From Algoriphagus pacificus (GTDB lineage Bacteria > Bacteroidota > Bacteroidia > Cytophagales > Cyclobacteriaceae): DNA of 64,000 nt. Location of the stretch: contig NZ_JAFKCU010000003.1 of assembly GCF_017254845.1 (NCBI RefSeq), positions 186,001 to 250,000 on the forward strand. The letters run 5' to 3'. The first letter of the stretch is position 1, and each line of letters starts with the position of its first letter. This document shows positions 36,673-45,859 of the stretch, piece after piece. The notes beneath the pieces were generated by a model. It worked only from the letters and a program-made list of their open reading frames with translations. It was not told the origin of the DNA and did no database searches. A program made the translations under genes and the position numbers.

Positions 36673-38182
36673 ATTGATGTTCGTCTCTTAGTAAGTCGTT
36701 TACTGTTTTGACTGGATTGAAAGTGATCAAAGGCACTTCCACAAACAAGGTATTCCAACCAGCCATGGCGCCATTCCATAAGCCTGGAAGTTCCAAAGCT
36801 TTGAGATCTCTGCCACTTTTTGATTTTTCTGTAATAAAGCCAGTCATCATATCCCGATACTCTAACAGATCAAATTCATTCCCTTCAAAATCCTTGGTAC
36901 CACAAACCAGATCTACAGGGTTAAAGTGTGTAGAACCTTGGAAATGCTCTTTGGTAGCAGGATCGCTCAGATCAATCTGAGCTGTTTCCGCAATCTGAAG
37001 TGATAGCGAACCATCCGATTCTTCTACCCAGAATGGACCGCCACCTGGTTCACCAGTATTTTTTACCATACCACAGACACGGATAGGTCGGTTCAATTTG
37101 GATTTTAGATAAGCTCCTCTTTCTGAAGTGGATTTTCCCGAAAAATCTGAAGGGAGTTTTGCGCCTAAATGATGGGAAAATACATGTTCGGCATGTTTTA
37201 CGGCTTCCTCATCCATTCCTTTACTCAAACCTAGTAATGCTTCGAAAACTCTTTCCTGGATTTCTAAAAGAAGACCACCAATAGCCATCTTGTAATCTTT
37301 GGTTTCACCTTTGAGTCTATCTGGCACCACATTGTCGATATTCTTTATGAAAATTAAATCAGCAGAAATATCATTTAAATTTTCTAGTAAAGCTCCATGA
37401 CCTGCAGGTCTGAAAAGCAAGCTTCCATCATCCTCTAGAAATGGTGAATTATCCATCGAAACAGCAATGGTGTCTGTTGACTTTTTCTGCTGGGAATAAC
37501 TGATATCGAAATTGATTCCGTGATCTTTTTCAAGCTTTGGCAGGATGGAAGCAATTTCTGCTTTGAATTTTTCCTCATGTTCAGGAGAAACAGTAAAATG
37601 GATTTTCACTGTGTTTCCTGCTCCGGTTGCGTATTGAATACCTTCAATCAAATGCTCATAGGCTGGAGTCCTTCTTCCATCTGGATAGGAATGGAATCTC
37701 AAAAGCCCTTTGGGTAAATTTCCATAGCCCAATCCCTCATCCAAAAGCAAAGCTGCCAATATGCCTTTGTAGTCTTTGGTGTCCAACTTCAAAGCAATAC
37801 TGCTGCCTTCCTCTTTCAGCACATTGTCCAAGTCATCATAAAAGGCAAACTTCTCGATGTTATTCATAAACTTCTGAACAAAGGAAGATTTGGAGATATC
37901 TCCATCACCATCCAGAAATGAGAAAAGATCTTTGAACATTCTGGAAGCTGCACCACTGGCAGGTACAAACTTGACAACTTCAATTTGAGAAGCTTTTTCA
38001 GGATAGGTTTTTTTGAAATGAGCCAATTCCTTTTCGCTCAGTACTTTGATTCCATTTCCAGGAGTAGCAGGAGCCACGATTTTTAAAAAAGGAAAGCCAT
38101 TTTTGAAATGGCCAATTTGTTGTTCTACAACATCAGGGTTCATGCCCTGCGACAAAATCTTTGATTTTAAGCCAGCATCCAT
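36671..38182 (-). CDS. DUF4301-family protein
   Basis: A 503-residue cytosolic protein of the Bacteroidota family DUF4301. Visible conserved stretches are VVKFVPASGAASRMFKDLF near residue 70, LLRFHSYPDGRRTPAYEHL near 160, LLFRPAGHGALLENLN near 245, and VCGMVKNTGEPGGGPFWV near 360. The PASGAASRM loop and RPAGHGALLENL segment recall sugar-phosphate nucleotidyltransferase folds, but I cannot assign a reaction. No signal peptide is present. The gene is transcribed alone and converges with the methyltransferase gene. Confidence 0.8.
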   Translation of the reverse strand: MDAGLKSKILSQGMNPDVVEQQIGHFKNGFPFLKIVAPATPGNGIKVLSEKELAHFKKTYPEKASQIEVVKFVPASGAASRMFKDLFSFLDGDGDISKSSFVQKFMNNIEKFAFYDDLDNVLKEEGSSIALKLDTKDYKGILAALLLDEGLGYGNLPKGLLRFHSYPDGRRTPAYEHLIEGIQYATGAGNTVKIHFTVSPEHEEKFKAEIASILPKLEKDHGINFDISYSQQKKSTDTIAVSMDNSPFLEDDGSLLFRPAGHGALLENLNDISADLIFIKNIDNVVPDRLKGETKDYKMAIGGLLLEIQERVFEALLGLSKGMDEEAVKHAEHVFSHHLGAKLPSDFSGKSTSERGAYLKSKLNRPIRVCGMVKNTGEPGGGPFWVEESDGSLSLQIAETAQIDLSDPATKEHFQGSTHFNPVDLVCGTKDFEGNEFDLLEYRDMMTGFITEKSKSGRDLKALELPGLWNGAMAGWNTLFVEVPLITFNPVKTVNDLLRDEHQ

Positions 38183-38280
38183 GGTTTTTGGGTTGAAATA
38201 GTGATACGTTAAGATAGCAGGCTATTTGACTTTGCTCAAATCTAGGAGAGACTTTTTCTGAAATTATTTTTCTCAGAAAT

Positions 38281-39033
38281 CTAAATTCCCATTCGTTTCA
38301 TGAATTCTTCACGCTTGGAGTTTGAGATGCTGACTTGCTTTTCATTGTTCATCACGATGTAGCCGCCTTCGGATCTCACAAACTTTTTGACTTCTGAAAG
38401 ATTGATTAAAAAGCTATTGTGAACTCTCATAAAATTTAAGTCTCCCAAGATATTTTCATATTCTTTGAGGTTTTTGCTGACTACAAGTTTCCGGTCATCT
38501 GTCAAATGAAAATCTGTATAAGACCCATTTGCTTCGCAATAGCTGATCTGATTTGCTGGAATGAATTCAACACCTTCTGCGGTGGAAAGACAGATTTTTC
38601 TGTTTTCAAGACTTGGCGACTGAAAATTATTCAGCAGATTTTCCAAGAGATTTTGCCTGGATTCAGATTCGATAAGAGACTTGGCTTTTTGGACAGCCTC
38701 CAAAAGCTCTTCCAAATCGATTGGTTTGAGAAGGTAATCGATGGAACTGAATTTAATTGCCTTGATGGCATAATGCTCAAAGGCTGTAGTAAAAATGAGA
38801 TGGAAGTCCAAATGCTTTACTTGCTGCAAAACATCGAAGCCAGTACCAGTCTGAAGCTCAATGTCCATAAATACCAAATTGGGGCGCAGGCTGGAAATTT
38901 TCTCTACTGCTTCCTGAACTGTAGAAGCTGTATCCATTACAACAACCTCCGGACAGTATTCTTTGAGAAAGGCTTTGAGGGTTTCTCTACTATGAAATTC
39001 ATCCTCAACGATAATCACTTGTAGTGTTTTCAT
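38281..39033 (-). CDS. LytTR-family response regulator
   Basis: A 250-residue two-domain regulator. The receiver domain (1-120) has the acidic pair VEDE, phospho-acceptor Asp57 in LVFMDIEL, and the Lys in LLKPID. The C-terminal LytTR DNA-binding domain (about 145-248) has NQISYCEANGSYTDFHL and FMRVHNSFLINLSEVKKF. LytTR domains bind paired direct repeats about one or two helical turns apart. The start overlaps the end of the 7TMR-DISM kinase gene by four bases, making it the last gene of a three-gene signalling operon. Confidence 0.94.
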   Translation of the reverse strand: MKTLQVIIVEDEFHSRETLKAFLKEYCPEVVVMDTASTVQEAVEKISSLRPNLVFMDIELQTGTGFDVLQQVKHLDFHLIFTTAFEHYAIKAIKFSSIDYLLKPIDLEELLEAVQKAKSLIESESRQNLLENLLNNFQSPSLENRKICLSTAEGVEFIPANQISYCEANGSYTDFHLTDDRKLVVSKNLKEYENILGDLNFMRVHNSFLINLSEVKKFVRSEGGYIVMNNEKQVSISNSKREEFMKRMGI

Positions 39034-40853
39034 TGCTTAGGGATTTTAATGATCACTTTGGTACCGGGATTTTTATCCTCAAAGAAGATATACTCTTCTG
39101 ATTCTGTCCATTTATTACCGAGCCTCAAGCGCTCATGTGTCAGGCTCATTCCTCTAGAGGGGCGATAATTGGTTCCTTTTAGTTTTTGTGCTGCTTCTCT
39201 ACCAATTCCATTGTCTTCTACTTCACAGATTATGAATTCCGGTGAATCAAAAAATCTGATCCAAAGTTTTTTGTCCTCTGATTCTTTTGCCATCAGTCCA
39301 TGTTTGATCGCATTTTCTACAAAAGGCTGAATAATCATCATCGGTACCTCTTCAAAGCAGATTTCAGAATCTTTGGGTGTGATTATCTCATAGGAAAAGG
39401 CATGGTCAAAACGTAAAGATTCCAGATCTAAATAGACTTTGAGCAGTTCGATTTCCTTTTCCAATGTCACATGGACATCCAGAGAATTCTCTAAAATCTG
39501 CCGGACAAACTTGCTGAATTTGGAAAGGTATTTTAAGGCTGCCTCTTTTTGACCACTGCTTATCAAATGCTGAATAGAACTTAGACTATTGAATATAAAA
39601 TGCGGATTGATCTGAGCTCTGAGTGCGCCAAGTCGGGTTTGAAAAGTCTCCAATTCAGCAGCCCTTTTTTCTGAGCTGATCGTTTTGATTTTGTAGGATA
39701 GACCCAGTGCGAAAATGGTACTTTCGATTGCAGAACCAGTGATCATGTAATCCAGGTCCATCAAAAACATGGTCAAAAGAGCGCCAGTGGTAAAGACAAT
39801 TGTGCCTCCCAAAACAAAGTAAACCAGCTTGACTTGGTAAACTTTCCAAAGGTATCCGACACCGATAAATGCAAAAGCTGCCATAAAATAACGTTGCCAG
39901 TTCATCAGGCGAGCTTGAAGCAGGCTATAGGGATCATTCCAGACCAGCAGACTTTCCTGTACAAGGAATGCTATCAACAAAATGGCAACGAGTTTTACAA
40001 TCCTATCGAACTTCGGAAGCTTTTTAGGTAATTCCAGAAAGTGACGGATAAACATAAGGTAAAAAGTATTGATCAAGATCTGTGAAACGGTTGTCAACCA
40101 AAAGAAAAAGTGAGGGTATTCATATCCAAAATTAGCAGCTAAATAGGGACTGATTCTGGAGTAATAGATCAATTGGAATAATAAAAAGAGTCCATAATAA
40201 ATGTATTGACGCTCTTTCATATTGAAAAAGAGAATCAGATTAAAAACCATCAATACACTGGCAACTCCAAGAAAGAAAAATGCAAGCACTTGGCTTTTAA
40301 AAGAGCTGATTCGGATGAAATTAGAAAAAGTATTATGTGCTTCAGGGCTACTAAAAGCGAATTTGACATTGGAAAGATTTGGGGTAGTCCGTACATAGAT
40401 TGCCAGTAAATACAGTTTCAGGTCAGCGGGGATTTCTGATTTGGCGATTGGGAAATATAAAGGACTTTCAAGATTCGTCTGATGCAAATCGTTTTCTTCC
40501 AATCGATTGAATGAAAGACCAACCATCTGTCCATTTCTGCGGATGAAAAGAGCTCCTTTTACCACCGAACTTGGATAGAAGTAAATAGAATCCTGGGAAG
40601 CAATTTTTTCTAACTGATTTTCCAAGTCGATTTCAAACCAATAAACTTTTCCAGGCAAGGCAATTCCCAAATTCTCGGTAGTGATAAATTCCAATTGAGA
40701 GCGGTTTTCAAGAATCTCCTCAATGCTCATTGCTGAATCTAAGACCAAGACTTTTGGATAAACAGGAATTTGATAGGGAAAGGGACTAACCTGAGCAAGG
40801 GAAGAAAGAGTAATTAGAAAGCTGAAAAGTACTCCGAGGAAAATTGCTTTCAT
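39030..40853 (-). CDS. LytS-type sensor histidine kinase with 7TMR-DISM sensor
   Basis: A 607-residue membrane kinase. It has a signal peptide (cleavage near residue 20) and a periplasmic 7TMR-DISM extracellular domain (about 25-170). Seven membrane helices (about 185-385) follow, then a LytS-type kinase with phospho-acceptor His418 in INPHFIFNSLSSIQHL. The ATP-binding N-box VENAIKHG (512-519) and G-box DNGIG (547-551) are intact. It overlaps the response regulator by four bases and the GAF kinase gene by four bases. The sensed ligand is unknown; DISM domains often bind carbohydrates. Confidence 0.93.
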   Translation of the reverse strand: MKAIFLGVLFSFLITLSSLAQVSPFPYQIPVYPKVLVLDSAMSIEEILENRSQLEFITTENLGIALPGKVYWFEIDLENQLEKIASQDSIYFYPSSVVKGALFIRRNGQMVGLSFNRLEENDLHQTNLESPLYFPIAKSEIPADLKLYLLAIYVRTTPNLSNVKFAFSSPEAHNTFSNFIRISSFKSQVLAFFFLGVASVLMVFNLILFFNMKERQYIYYGLFLLFQLIYYSRISPYLAANFGYEYPHFFFWLTTVSQILINTFYLMFIRHFLELPKKLPKFDRIVKLVAILLIAFLVQESLLVWNDPYSLLQARLMNWQRYFMAAFAFIGVGYLWKVYQVKLVYFVLGGTIVFTTGALLTMFLMDLDYMITGSAIESTIFALGLSYKIKTISSEKRAAELETFQTRLGALRAQINPHFIFNSLSSIQHLISSGQKEAALKYLSKFSKFVRQILENSLDVHVTLEKEIELLKVYLDLESLRFDHAFSYEIITPKDSEICFEEVPMMIIQPFVENAIKHGLMAKESEDKKLWIRFFDSPEFIICEVEDNGIGREAAQKLKGTNYRPSRGMSLTHERLRLGNKWTESEEYIFFEDKNPGTKVIIKIPKQ

Positions 40854-42085
40854 GGAATAGCCAAGTTTGGAAAAATAAGTTGTACAGCTTTTATATTTCC
40901 CTCGCTGCTGGGATTACTTGATTCAGTGACTTTTGATTTGATCTCAAAAGGTCTGATTTCATTAAGCATATTAACATAATCTTCCCACGGAGTCAAACTT
41001 TTGAAATAAGAAGATGACTGCTGCGTATCGGACTCAGAGGATTTATACTTGATAAGTACATCAAATTTTACTTCCTGATTTGAAACGTGAAATGAGATTT
41101 CGATTTCAGAATTCCCATTGGATTTAGAGATATGCTCCTCTAATAGATTCTCAATCAAACTTTGAACTATAATCGCGGGGATTTTGGCATGAGGATGATC
41201 GTTGAGATTTCCTTCAGAGATGGAATAACTCAGTTTGTCATCATATCTCAATTTCTGAAGCTGTAGATACCAATTCAGCATTTGTAATTCCTCGGATACT
41301 TTGACTGATTCTTCGTGAAGTTGGCTCATGAAGTACCGAAGTAATTTGCCGAAAATGCTTAAAAATCGAAGAGATTTTCTCTTGTCCTCAAGAAGGATGT
41401 AATGCTGGATGGCATTGAGAGAATTGAAAACAAAATGAGGACTAAGCTGTGCAGAAATTGCTTCTATTTGAAGTCTATTTGCTTTTTGTTGAATTTTCCA
41501 TCGCTCGAATTCAGACTCTTTAATAGATTTTAATGCTCTCGTTCGTGCTATTTGGCTGGCATAAATCGAGGCAACAGCCAAAAGGATTTTTAAATGATGC
41601 TCTGTAAAATAATTAGCTGCCGAATTTTCACTATCGATGACTCCAATCACTTTTCCTTCTAGAAGGATAGGAACAGCAATCTCGGAAAGTCGGAATTCAT
41701 CATCTGTGATATAGTCTTTCTCTTCTCTGGTATCATGGATAATTAAGGGTAAGCCTGATGCAGCAACTTTACCAGTGACTCCTTCTCCTATTTTTATTCT
41801 TAAAGCATTGATGATTTCATTTCCTTCAGGATTCTTAGGGCCAATCGCAGCTTTTTGCTCCAAATATGTTTGGCTTTCATCCACTAGATAAACCACAGCA
41901 TCCTCAAATCCCAAAATCGAAATGCAATTCTTGACCATGTCCCAAAGGATATCCTCTTCAGTTTCCAACTCTACCATTGAATTGGAAAAATGAAGTAAGA
42001 TCTCTTCAAAATCTGAGGGGGTGATATTTGGAATATTGTTCAAGCTTAAAATGAAATTAATGAGATAATGGACTGAATCATTCAA
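40850..42085 (-). CDS. GAF-domain LytS-type kinase with degenerate ATPase domain
   Basis: A 411-residue cytosolic protein. A GAF domain (about 40-190: FEDAVVYLVDES, IKIGEGVTGKVAASG, VIGVIDSENSAANYF) precedes a LytS-type dimerisation domain with His217 in LSPHFVFNSLNAIQHY. The expected N-box reads IENLLEEHISKS (311-322). No DNGIG-type G-box is found in the remaining 90 residues, so ATP binding is probably lost. The only start compatible with the upstream in-frame stop is TTG at 42085. It is first gene of the operon and may pair with the complete kinase encoded next. Confidence 0.85.
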   Translation of the reverse strand: MNDSVHYLINFILSLNNIPNITPSDFEEILLHFSNSMVELETEEDILWDMVKNCISILGFEDAVVYLVDESQTYLEQKAAIGPKNPEGNEIINALRIKIGEGVTGKVAASGLPLIIHDTREEKDYITDDEFRLSEIAVPILLEGKVIGVIDSENSAANYFTEHHLKILLAVASIYASQIARTRALKSIKESEFERWKIQQKANRLQIEAISAQLSPHFVFNSLNAIQHYILLEDKRKSLRFLSIFGKLLRYFMSQLHEESVKVSEELQMLNWYLQLQKLRYDDKLSYSISEGNLNDHPHAKIPAIIVQSLIENLLEEHISKSNGNSEIEISFHVSNQEVKFDVLIKYKSSESDTQQSSSYFKSLTPWEDYVNMLNEIRPFEIKSKVTESSNPSSEGNIKAVQLIFPNLAIP

Positions 42086-42131
42086 GTCGAATGGCTAGAA
42101 ATCTACTCAATAAAATACTTGCTTTTTATTG

Positions 42132-42192
42132 AGATGAATGAATGCGGGTTTTCAATTGACGGATGGGCTTTTTCAATTGATGAATAAAAAAC
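42132..42192. promoter_or_regulatory. Operator-like half region, left arm
   Basis: AGATGAATGA (42132-42141) is followed by two TCAATTGA boxes (42152-42159, 42173-42180) exactly 21 bases apart. The reverse complement of 42232-42287 aligns with this stretch. It is nearest the GAF kinase gene. Confidence 0.6.
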
Positions 42193-42231
42193 ACAGCTAA
42201 AAAAGGCCTCAAAAACGCTAAAAATGGCATT

Positions 42232-42287
42232 TTTTCAATCTATCAATTGAAACCTGCATTTCGTCAATTGCCAAGCCTCATTCATCT
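42232..42287. promoter_or_regulatory. Operator-like half region, right arm
   Basis: Two boxes TCAATTGA (42243-42250) and TCAATTGC (42264-42271), again 21 bases apart, are followed by TCATTCATCT (42278-42287). The arm is an inverted, imperfect copy of 42132-42192 facing the lipoprotein gene. Confidence 0.6.
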
Positions 42288-42380
42288 ATTTACCAAAAAT
42301 CCCAGAAAAAGACCGCCTATGTTTGAATCGTCCGAAGCAGGAAAGCTTCAAAAAACGAAACAAACAAATTTTATAAAATC

Positions 42381-43424
42381 ATGAAAAAGTATCTTTTTAT
42401 TATCGGAGTTGGAGCAATGTTGGTTAGTACATCTTGCGATCCACAAAATGAAGAATCCTTGTTTGCCGACGTTGATCAGGCAGTAGTAGAGGATAATGCA
42501 GGAGACCCAAATGCCAGAATTGGCAGAAACAATGGGTTGGCTTTACAGAAGCTAGCGTATGATTATGAAGTTGCAGAACAGGCTTATTATGCTTTAATGA
42601 AAAACCTATCTCCGGGAATGGGAAAGGCGATGATAGAAGAAAGCAGAACTAAGGAGGAATTCATAGAAAAGATGATTATAAAATCCATAGGAATTTTTGA
42701 TGAAGCTGTAATGGAAAATGGTCATAAGATGAGCATTTTGGCAAAAAGGAAACACGAAGCGTTAGCTGGCGGTGAACATGAAGTTGAATATGATATTGCT
42801 GCAGGTGCTTTGAGGTCGTCTGCTGCGTACCTTAAGATTGGAGATATCAAAGGAGAGTCTACAGATCATGAATATAAAGTCGCTAAAATCTTTGAGTTAA
42901 TAGGTAATGGTACTAGTGGCAGTAAGGGCAACCCTTGGAATGATAGTATCCCACCTGTAAAAGCACCTGAAGTTGGTGAATTGGGTGATTTTATTTTGGG
43001 ACTTTCACCAAGAAATATCGATCCAGCGTCATTGGATGGAGCACTTACTGACTTGGAAATTAATTCTGGGGTTGAAACAGTTTTGATTGGCCTTTTATTG
43101 CCAGCAGTACAAAAAGTAAGAGAAGCGGCTGGTCGAACAAATGCTAGAGGTAAGGCTGATATACTAATTGAATCACTGGGGGTTTACGGATTGAATGCCG
43201 ATGATGATCTAAGTTCTATGTATCAAGTAGGAGCATTGGGTTCTTTAGGATTCCTTACTGGGGATGAATATGATACGGCTGATGAATTTGAGGATTATGA
43301 TGAATCAGGAGATGTCGATTGGGCAGCGCTTCAGTTGAATAGAAAGAAATTTGAGTTCGAAATGTTTCTGTTGTGGGAAAGATTCTGGGATAATCATCAT
43401 TCTGATCCTACTGGAGGAAGATAA
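42381..43424 (+). CDS. Lipoprotein of unknown function with a pseudopilin-like motif
   Basis: A 347-residue lipoprotein (LVSTSCDPQNE, Cys19) with a mostly helical, acidic mature part. I recognise no family over its length. Residues 235-252, LIGLLLPAVQKVREAAGR, closely resemble the N-terminal motif of DUF1559 pseudopilin-like proteins of Planctomycetes, but here the motif is internal, without a prepilin leader. The C-terminus is very acidic (DEFEDYDESGDVD) and then basic/aromatic. It is divergent from the LytS/LytTR operon across a symmetrical operator region and is the likely target or partner of that system. Confidence 0.75.
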   Translation: MKKYLFIIGVGAMLVSTSCDPQNEESLFADVDQAVVEDNAGDPNARIGRNNGLALQKLAYDYEVAEQAYYALMKNLSPGMGKAMIEESRTKEEFIEKMIIKSIGIFDEAVMENGHKMSILAKRKHEALAGGEHEVEYDIAAGALRSSAAYLKIGDIKGESTDHEYKVAKIFELIGNGTSGSKGNPWNDSIPPVKAPEVGELGDFILGLSPRNIDPASLDGALTDLEINSGVETVLIGLLLPAVQKVREAAGRTNARGKADILIESLGVYGLNADDDLSSMYQVGALGSLGFLTGDEYDTADEFEDYDESGDVDWAALQLNRKKFEFEMFLLWERFWDNHHSDPTGGR

Positions 43425-43445
43425 TTTCAGGGAACATTTTTTCAG

Positions 43446-43475
43446 GCCCCGATGCAAATCGGGGCTATTTTATTT
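43446..43475. terminator. Terminator between the lipoprotein gene and pxpC
   Basis: GCCCCGAT (43446-43453) pairs with ATCGGGGC (43458-43465) across a four-base loop, followed by a T-rich tract. The pxpC stop lies at its right edge. Confidence 0.8.
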
Positions 43476-44328
43476 TAAACCTAAATTTACTTCCTGCCCT
43501 TTTTTGAGAAAGCTGTGCTATAGACTTTTCCGGAAGTTGTAAAACCCGAGGATATCCACCAGTCACCTGGGCATCTTTCATTAAGACAATCAGTTTCCCT
43601 CCAGAGGTTAATTGAACTGTTCCTGGATAGACTGGAGCAGTTGCCATTTCCTGAAGTAGGTTTGGAACCAATTCTTCAATCTGAAAAGCCATTCGATTGA
43701 GGAGTTTTGAAAGTGTAAAAGTGGAGGAGTTAAGAGCTTCTTTGGATTCAGTATCCAAAAACCTCCATTCTGGTCCTTTGTAAACTTCCAAAACCTCGTC
43801 CTCTAAATAATCTCTGCTTATTTTTACTTTGGCTCCTTTAGTAATTGAGCTACTTTTTCCTTTGAAATAGCTCAAGTTATTTCCTTTAGAAAGCTGGGAG
43901 ATTGAAGTGATTCCTTGGTAAAAACTCCTACTTCCAAGAATTTCATCTGTTTGAAAACCACCTTCGATTCCGATGTAATTGATGGCTCCCAAAGTCTGAG
44001 CACCTATTTCCAAAATATCTCCAGATTCGACTGGGATTACTTTATCTAATGAAATCAGATTTTCATTTAGTTTAATTTTTGCCAAAGCTCCGCCAACACA
44101 GATTTTTGTGGGTGCATTAAATTGAAGTTTTAATCCAGGCTGAAGTGTTTCGATGACAGCTGCATTCTCCGAGCTTCCTAATAAATAATTCACCCATTTC
44201 ATGGCAAAAGCATCCATAGCACCAGATACAGGAACTCCAAAACCAGAAAAACCAATTCTTCCTAAATCCTGAATACTTGTACCAGGGCCTGTTTTAATCA
44301 CAGTGAGTTCTGCCAATTCCCTTTTCAT
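43465..44328 (-). CDS. pxpC: 5-oxoprolinase subunit C (KipA/biotin-dependent carboxyltransferase family)
   Basis: Part of the PxpABC ATP-dependent 5-oxoprolinase, which opens pyroglutamate to glutamate. The 287-residue protein has the family signature GPGTSIQDLGRIGFSGFGVPVSGAMD, ENAAVIET and the C-terminal TSGGKLIVLMKDAQVTGGYPRV segment. It overlaps pxpB by four bases and ends the operon. Confidence 0.93.
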   Translation of the reverse strand: MKRELAELTVIKTGPGTSIQDLGRIGFSGFGVPVSGAMDAFAMKWVNYLLGSSENAAVIETLQPGLKLQFNAPTKICVGGALAKIKLNENLISLDKVIPVESGDILEIGAQTLGAINYIGIEGGFQTDEILGSRSFYQGITSISQLSKGNNLSYFKGKSSSITKGAKVKISRDYLEDEVLEVYKGPEWRFLDTESKEALNSSTFTLSKLLNRMAFQIEELVPNLLQEMATAPVYPGTVQLTSGGKLIVLMKDAQVTGGYPRVLQLPEKSIAQLSQKRAGSKFRFKIK

Positions 44329-45011
44329 TGATAGCTCGGTTTGGAAGGGTTTCTCTTTAATTCATTAAACTCTTCTTTATCGATTGAGATGAACTTGATT
44401 TTATCTCCCGGTGAAGCAAAAACTGGGGGAAATGCAGTCGGATCAAAAAGTGAGATTGGTGTCTGTCCGATGATGTGCCAACCACCGGGGCTCGCACTTG
44501 GATAAATTCCTGTTTGTGATCCGCCTATTGCTACTGACCCTGGTTCAATACTTAATTCTGGTATTTTTTTTCTGGGACTATGCAAAAGTGGATTCAGTCC
44601 TTCCAAATACATAAATCCCGGCAAAAAGCCGAAGAAATGAATTCGGTATTCCGGTGTAGAATGAAGATGAATGAGTTTTTGAGGTTCAATATTTTTACTG
44701 GAAGCAAGGCTGAGCAAATCTTTTCCATGCGCCTCATCATAACAGACAGGAATCTTCCAGATTTTGCTGGAAAGTGTAATGCTCTGGAAATCAATTTCAT
44801 TTTTTTCGAACCATCGATCTATTAGCATTTCCTTTTTCCAGGATATTCCAAGTGACTTAAAACCGATTCTGATATCAATGATTTCCTGTTGGAATTTTTC
44901 TTCCAACTTCACTTTTAGTGCGAGTTGCCTTTGCAGCAATTCATCCGAAACCTCCATATCCCAATGGAATTCTGAAAGAGTCGGGGTAATCTGAAAATAG
45001 CTAGGCATCAT
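44325..45011 (-). CDS. pxpB: 5-oxoprolinase subunit B (KipI family)
   Basis: Second subunit of the 5-oxoprolinase. The 228-residue protein has the KipI/allophanate-hydrolase-like signature VCYDEAHGKDLLSLA, HLHSTPEYRIHFFGFLPGFMYLEGL and GSVAIGGSQTGIYPSASPGGWHIIG. The start at ATG 45011 overlaps the pxpA stop by four bases; an open extension back to 45077 runs inside pxpA in another frame and is unlikely to be translated. Confidence 0.92.
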   Translation of the reverse strand: MMPSYFQITPTLSEFHWDMEVSDELLQRQLALKVKLEEKFQQEIIDIRIGFKSLGISWKKEMLIDRWFEKNEIDFQSITLSSKIWKIPVCYDEAHGKDLLSLASSKNIEPQKLIHLHSTPEYRIHFFGFLPGFMYLEGLNPLLHSPRKKIPELSIEPGSVAIGGSQTGIYPSASPGGWHIIGQTPISLFDPTAFPPVFASPGDKIKFISIDKEEFNELKRNPSKPSYQ

Positions 45012-45727
45012 TTCCACCAGTGCTTTCTGATTTTTGGTAAGAACTCTAATAAGCCGGGGTTGTCTCCATGAAAACAAAGTGTGTCGGCTTTAATAGCCAA
45101 TTTCTCCCCAGTAATTGCCTGAATATAATCTTGCTCTAAAATGCTTTGAAGATGTTTTGATATTGAAACTTCATCTGTCAATAATGAACCTGAAACATTT
45201 CTTGAAACCAAAGAAAAATCATTTTGATAAGCTCTATCAGCAAAGACTTCTTTTCGGATAGGTATATTCTTTTTCAGAGCGAATCGCTCCATCTGGGAAT
45301 TTGGGGGAACGAAAATAAGGATGCCTGGATATTCTTGTTTATAAAATGTGGTCAGGGAATCAGCTAGATCAGAACTGGCAGCTGCATCATTATATAAAGC
45401 ACCATGCATCTTGATATGATCTATTTCCAGACCTAATTCAGTAGCGACTTCTAAGAATAGATTGATCTGTTCCTGAATACTTGCCAGAAGATTTTCCATT
45501 GAAATCTCCATTGATTTCCTTCCGAAATTTTCCTTATCAGGATAGGAGGGATGAGCTCCTATTTTCGTATCATTTTTTTTTGCTTGTAGTAGTGTTTGGA
45601 GAATAGAATTCCGGTCTCCGAAATGTCCACCACAGGCCACGCTGGCGGTATCTATCCAAGGAAAAATAGCTGCTTCATTCGCAATTCCCTCGCCTAGGTC
45701 ACAATTTATTTCTGGCAATCTTTTCAT
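45008..45727 (-). CDS. pxpA: 5-oxoprolinase subunit A (LamB/YcsF family)
   Basis: First subunit of the 5-oxoprolinase. The 239-residue protein has the LamB/YcsF fingerprint INCDLGEG at the N-terminus, SVACGGHFGD, IGAHPSYPDKENFGR, HIKMHGALYN and EVFADRAY. Gene order pxpA-pxpB-pxpC with four-base overlaps shows a translationally coupled operon. Pyroglutamate forms spontaneously from glutamine, so this is a damage-repair or recycling function. Confidence 0.94.
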   Translation of the reverse strand: MKRLPEINCDLGEGIANEAAIFPWIDTASVACGGHFGDRNSILQTLLQAKKNDTKIGAHPSYPDKENFGRKSMEISMENLLASIQEQINLFLEVATELGLEIDHIKMHGALYNDAAASSDLADSLTTFYKQEYPGILIFVPPNSQMERFALKKNIPIRKEVFADRAYQNDFSLVSRNVSGSLLTDEVSISKHLQSILEQDYIQAITGEKLAIKADTLCFHGDNPGLLEFLPKIRKHWWK

Positions 45728-45859
45728 CTCTTACGAAAGATGAAAATTCGAAGCTATTCAGTCAAGGAATTCCAGTTCTTTATCGCAAAAAGACTCAGTT
45801 CTTGACATTTTTTTTACTCTTTTTTAATTTCGATGTAAATCAAATTAAACCACAATTTT

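Noticed and set aside
45012-45077. N-terminal extension of pxpB into pxpA
   Set aside because: Out-of-frame reading of the pxpA 3' end; the ATG at 45011 with a four-base overlap is the usual coupled start.
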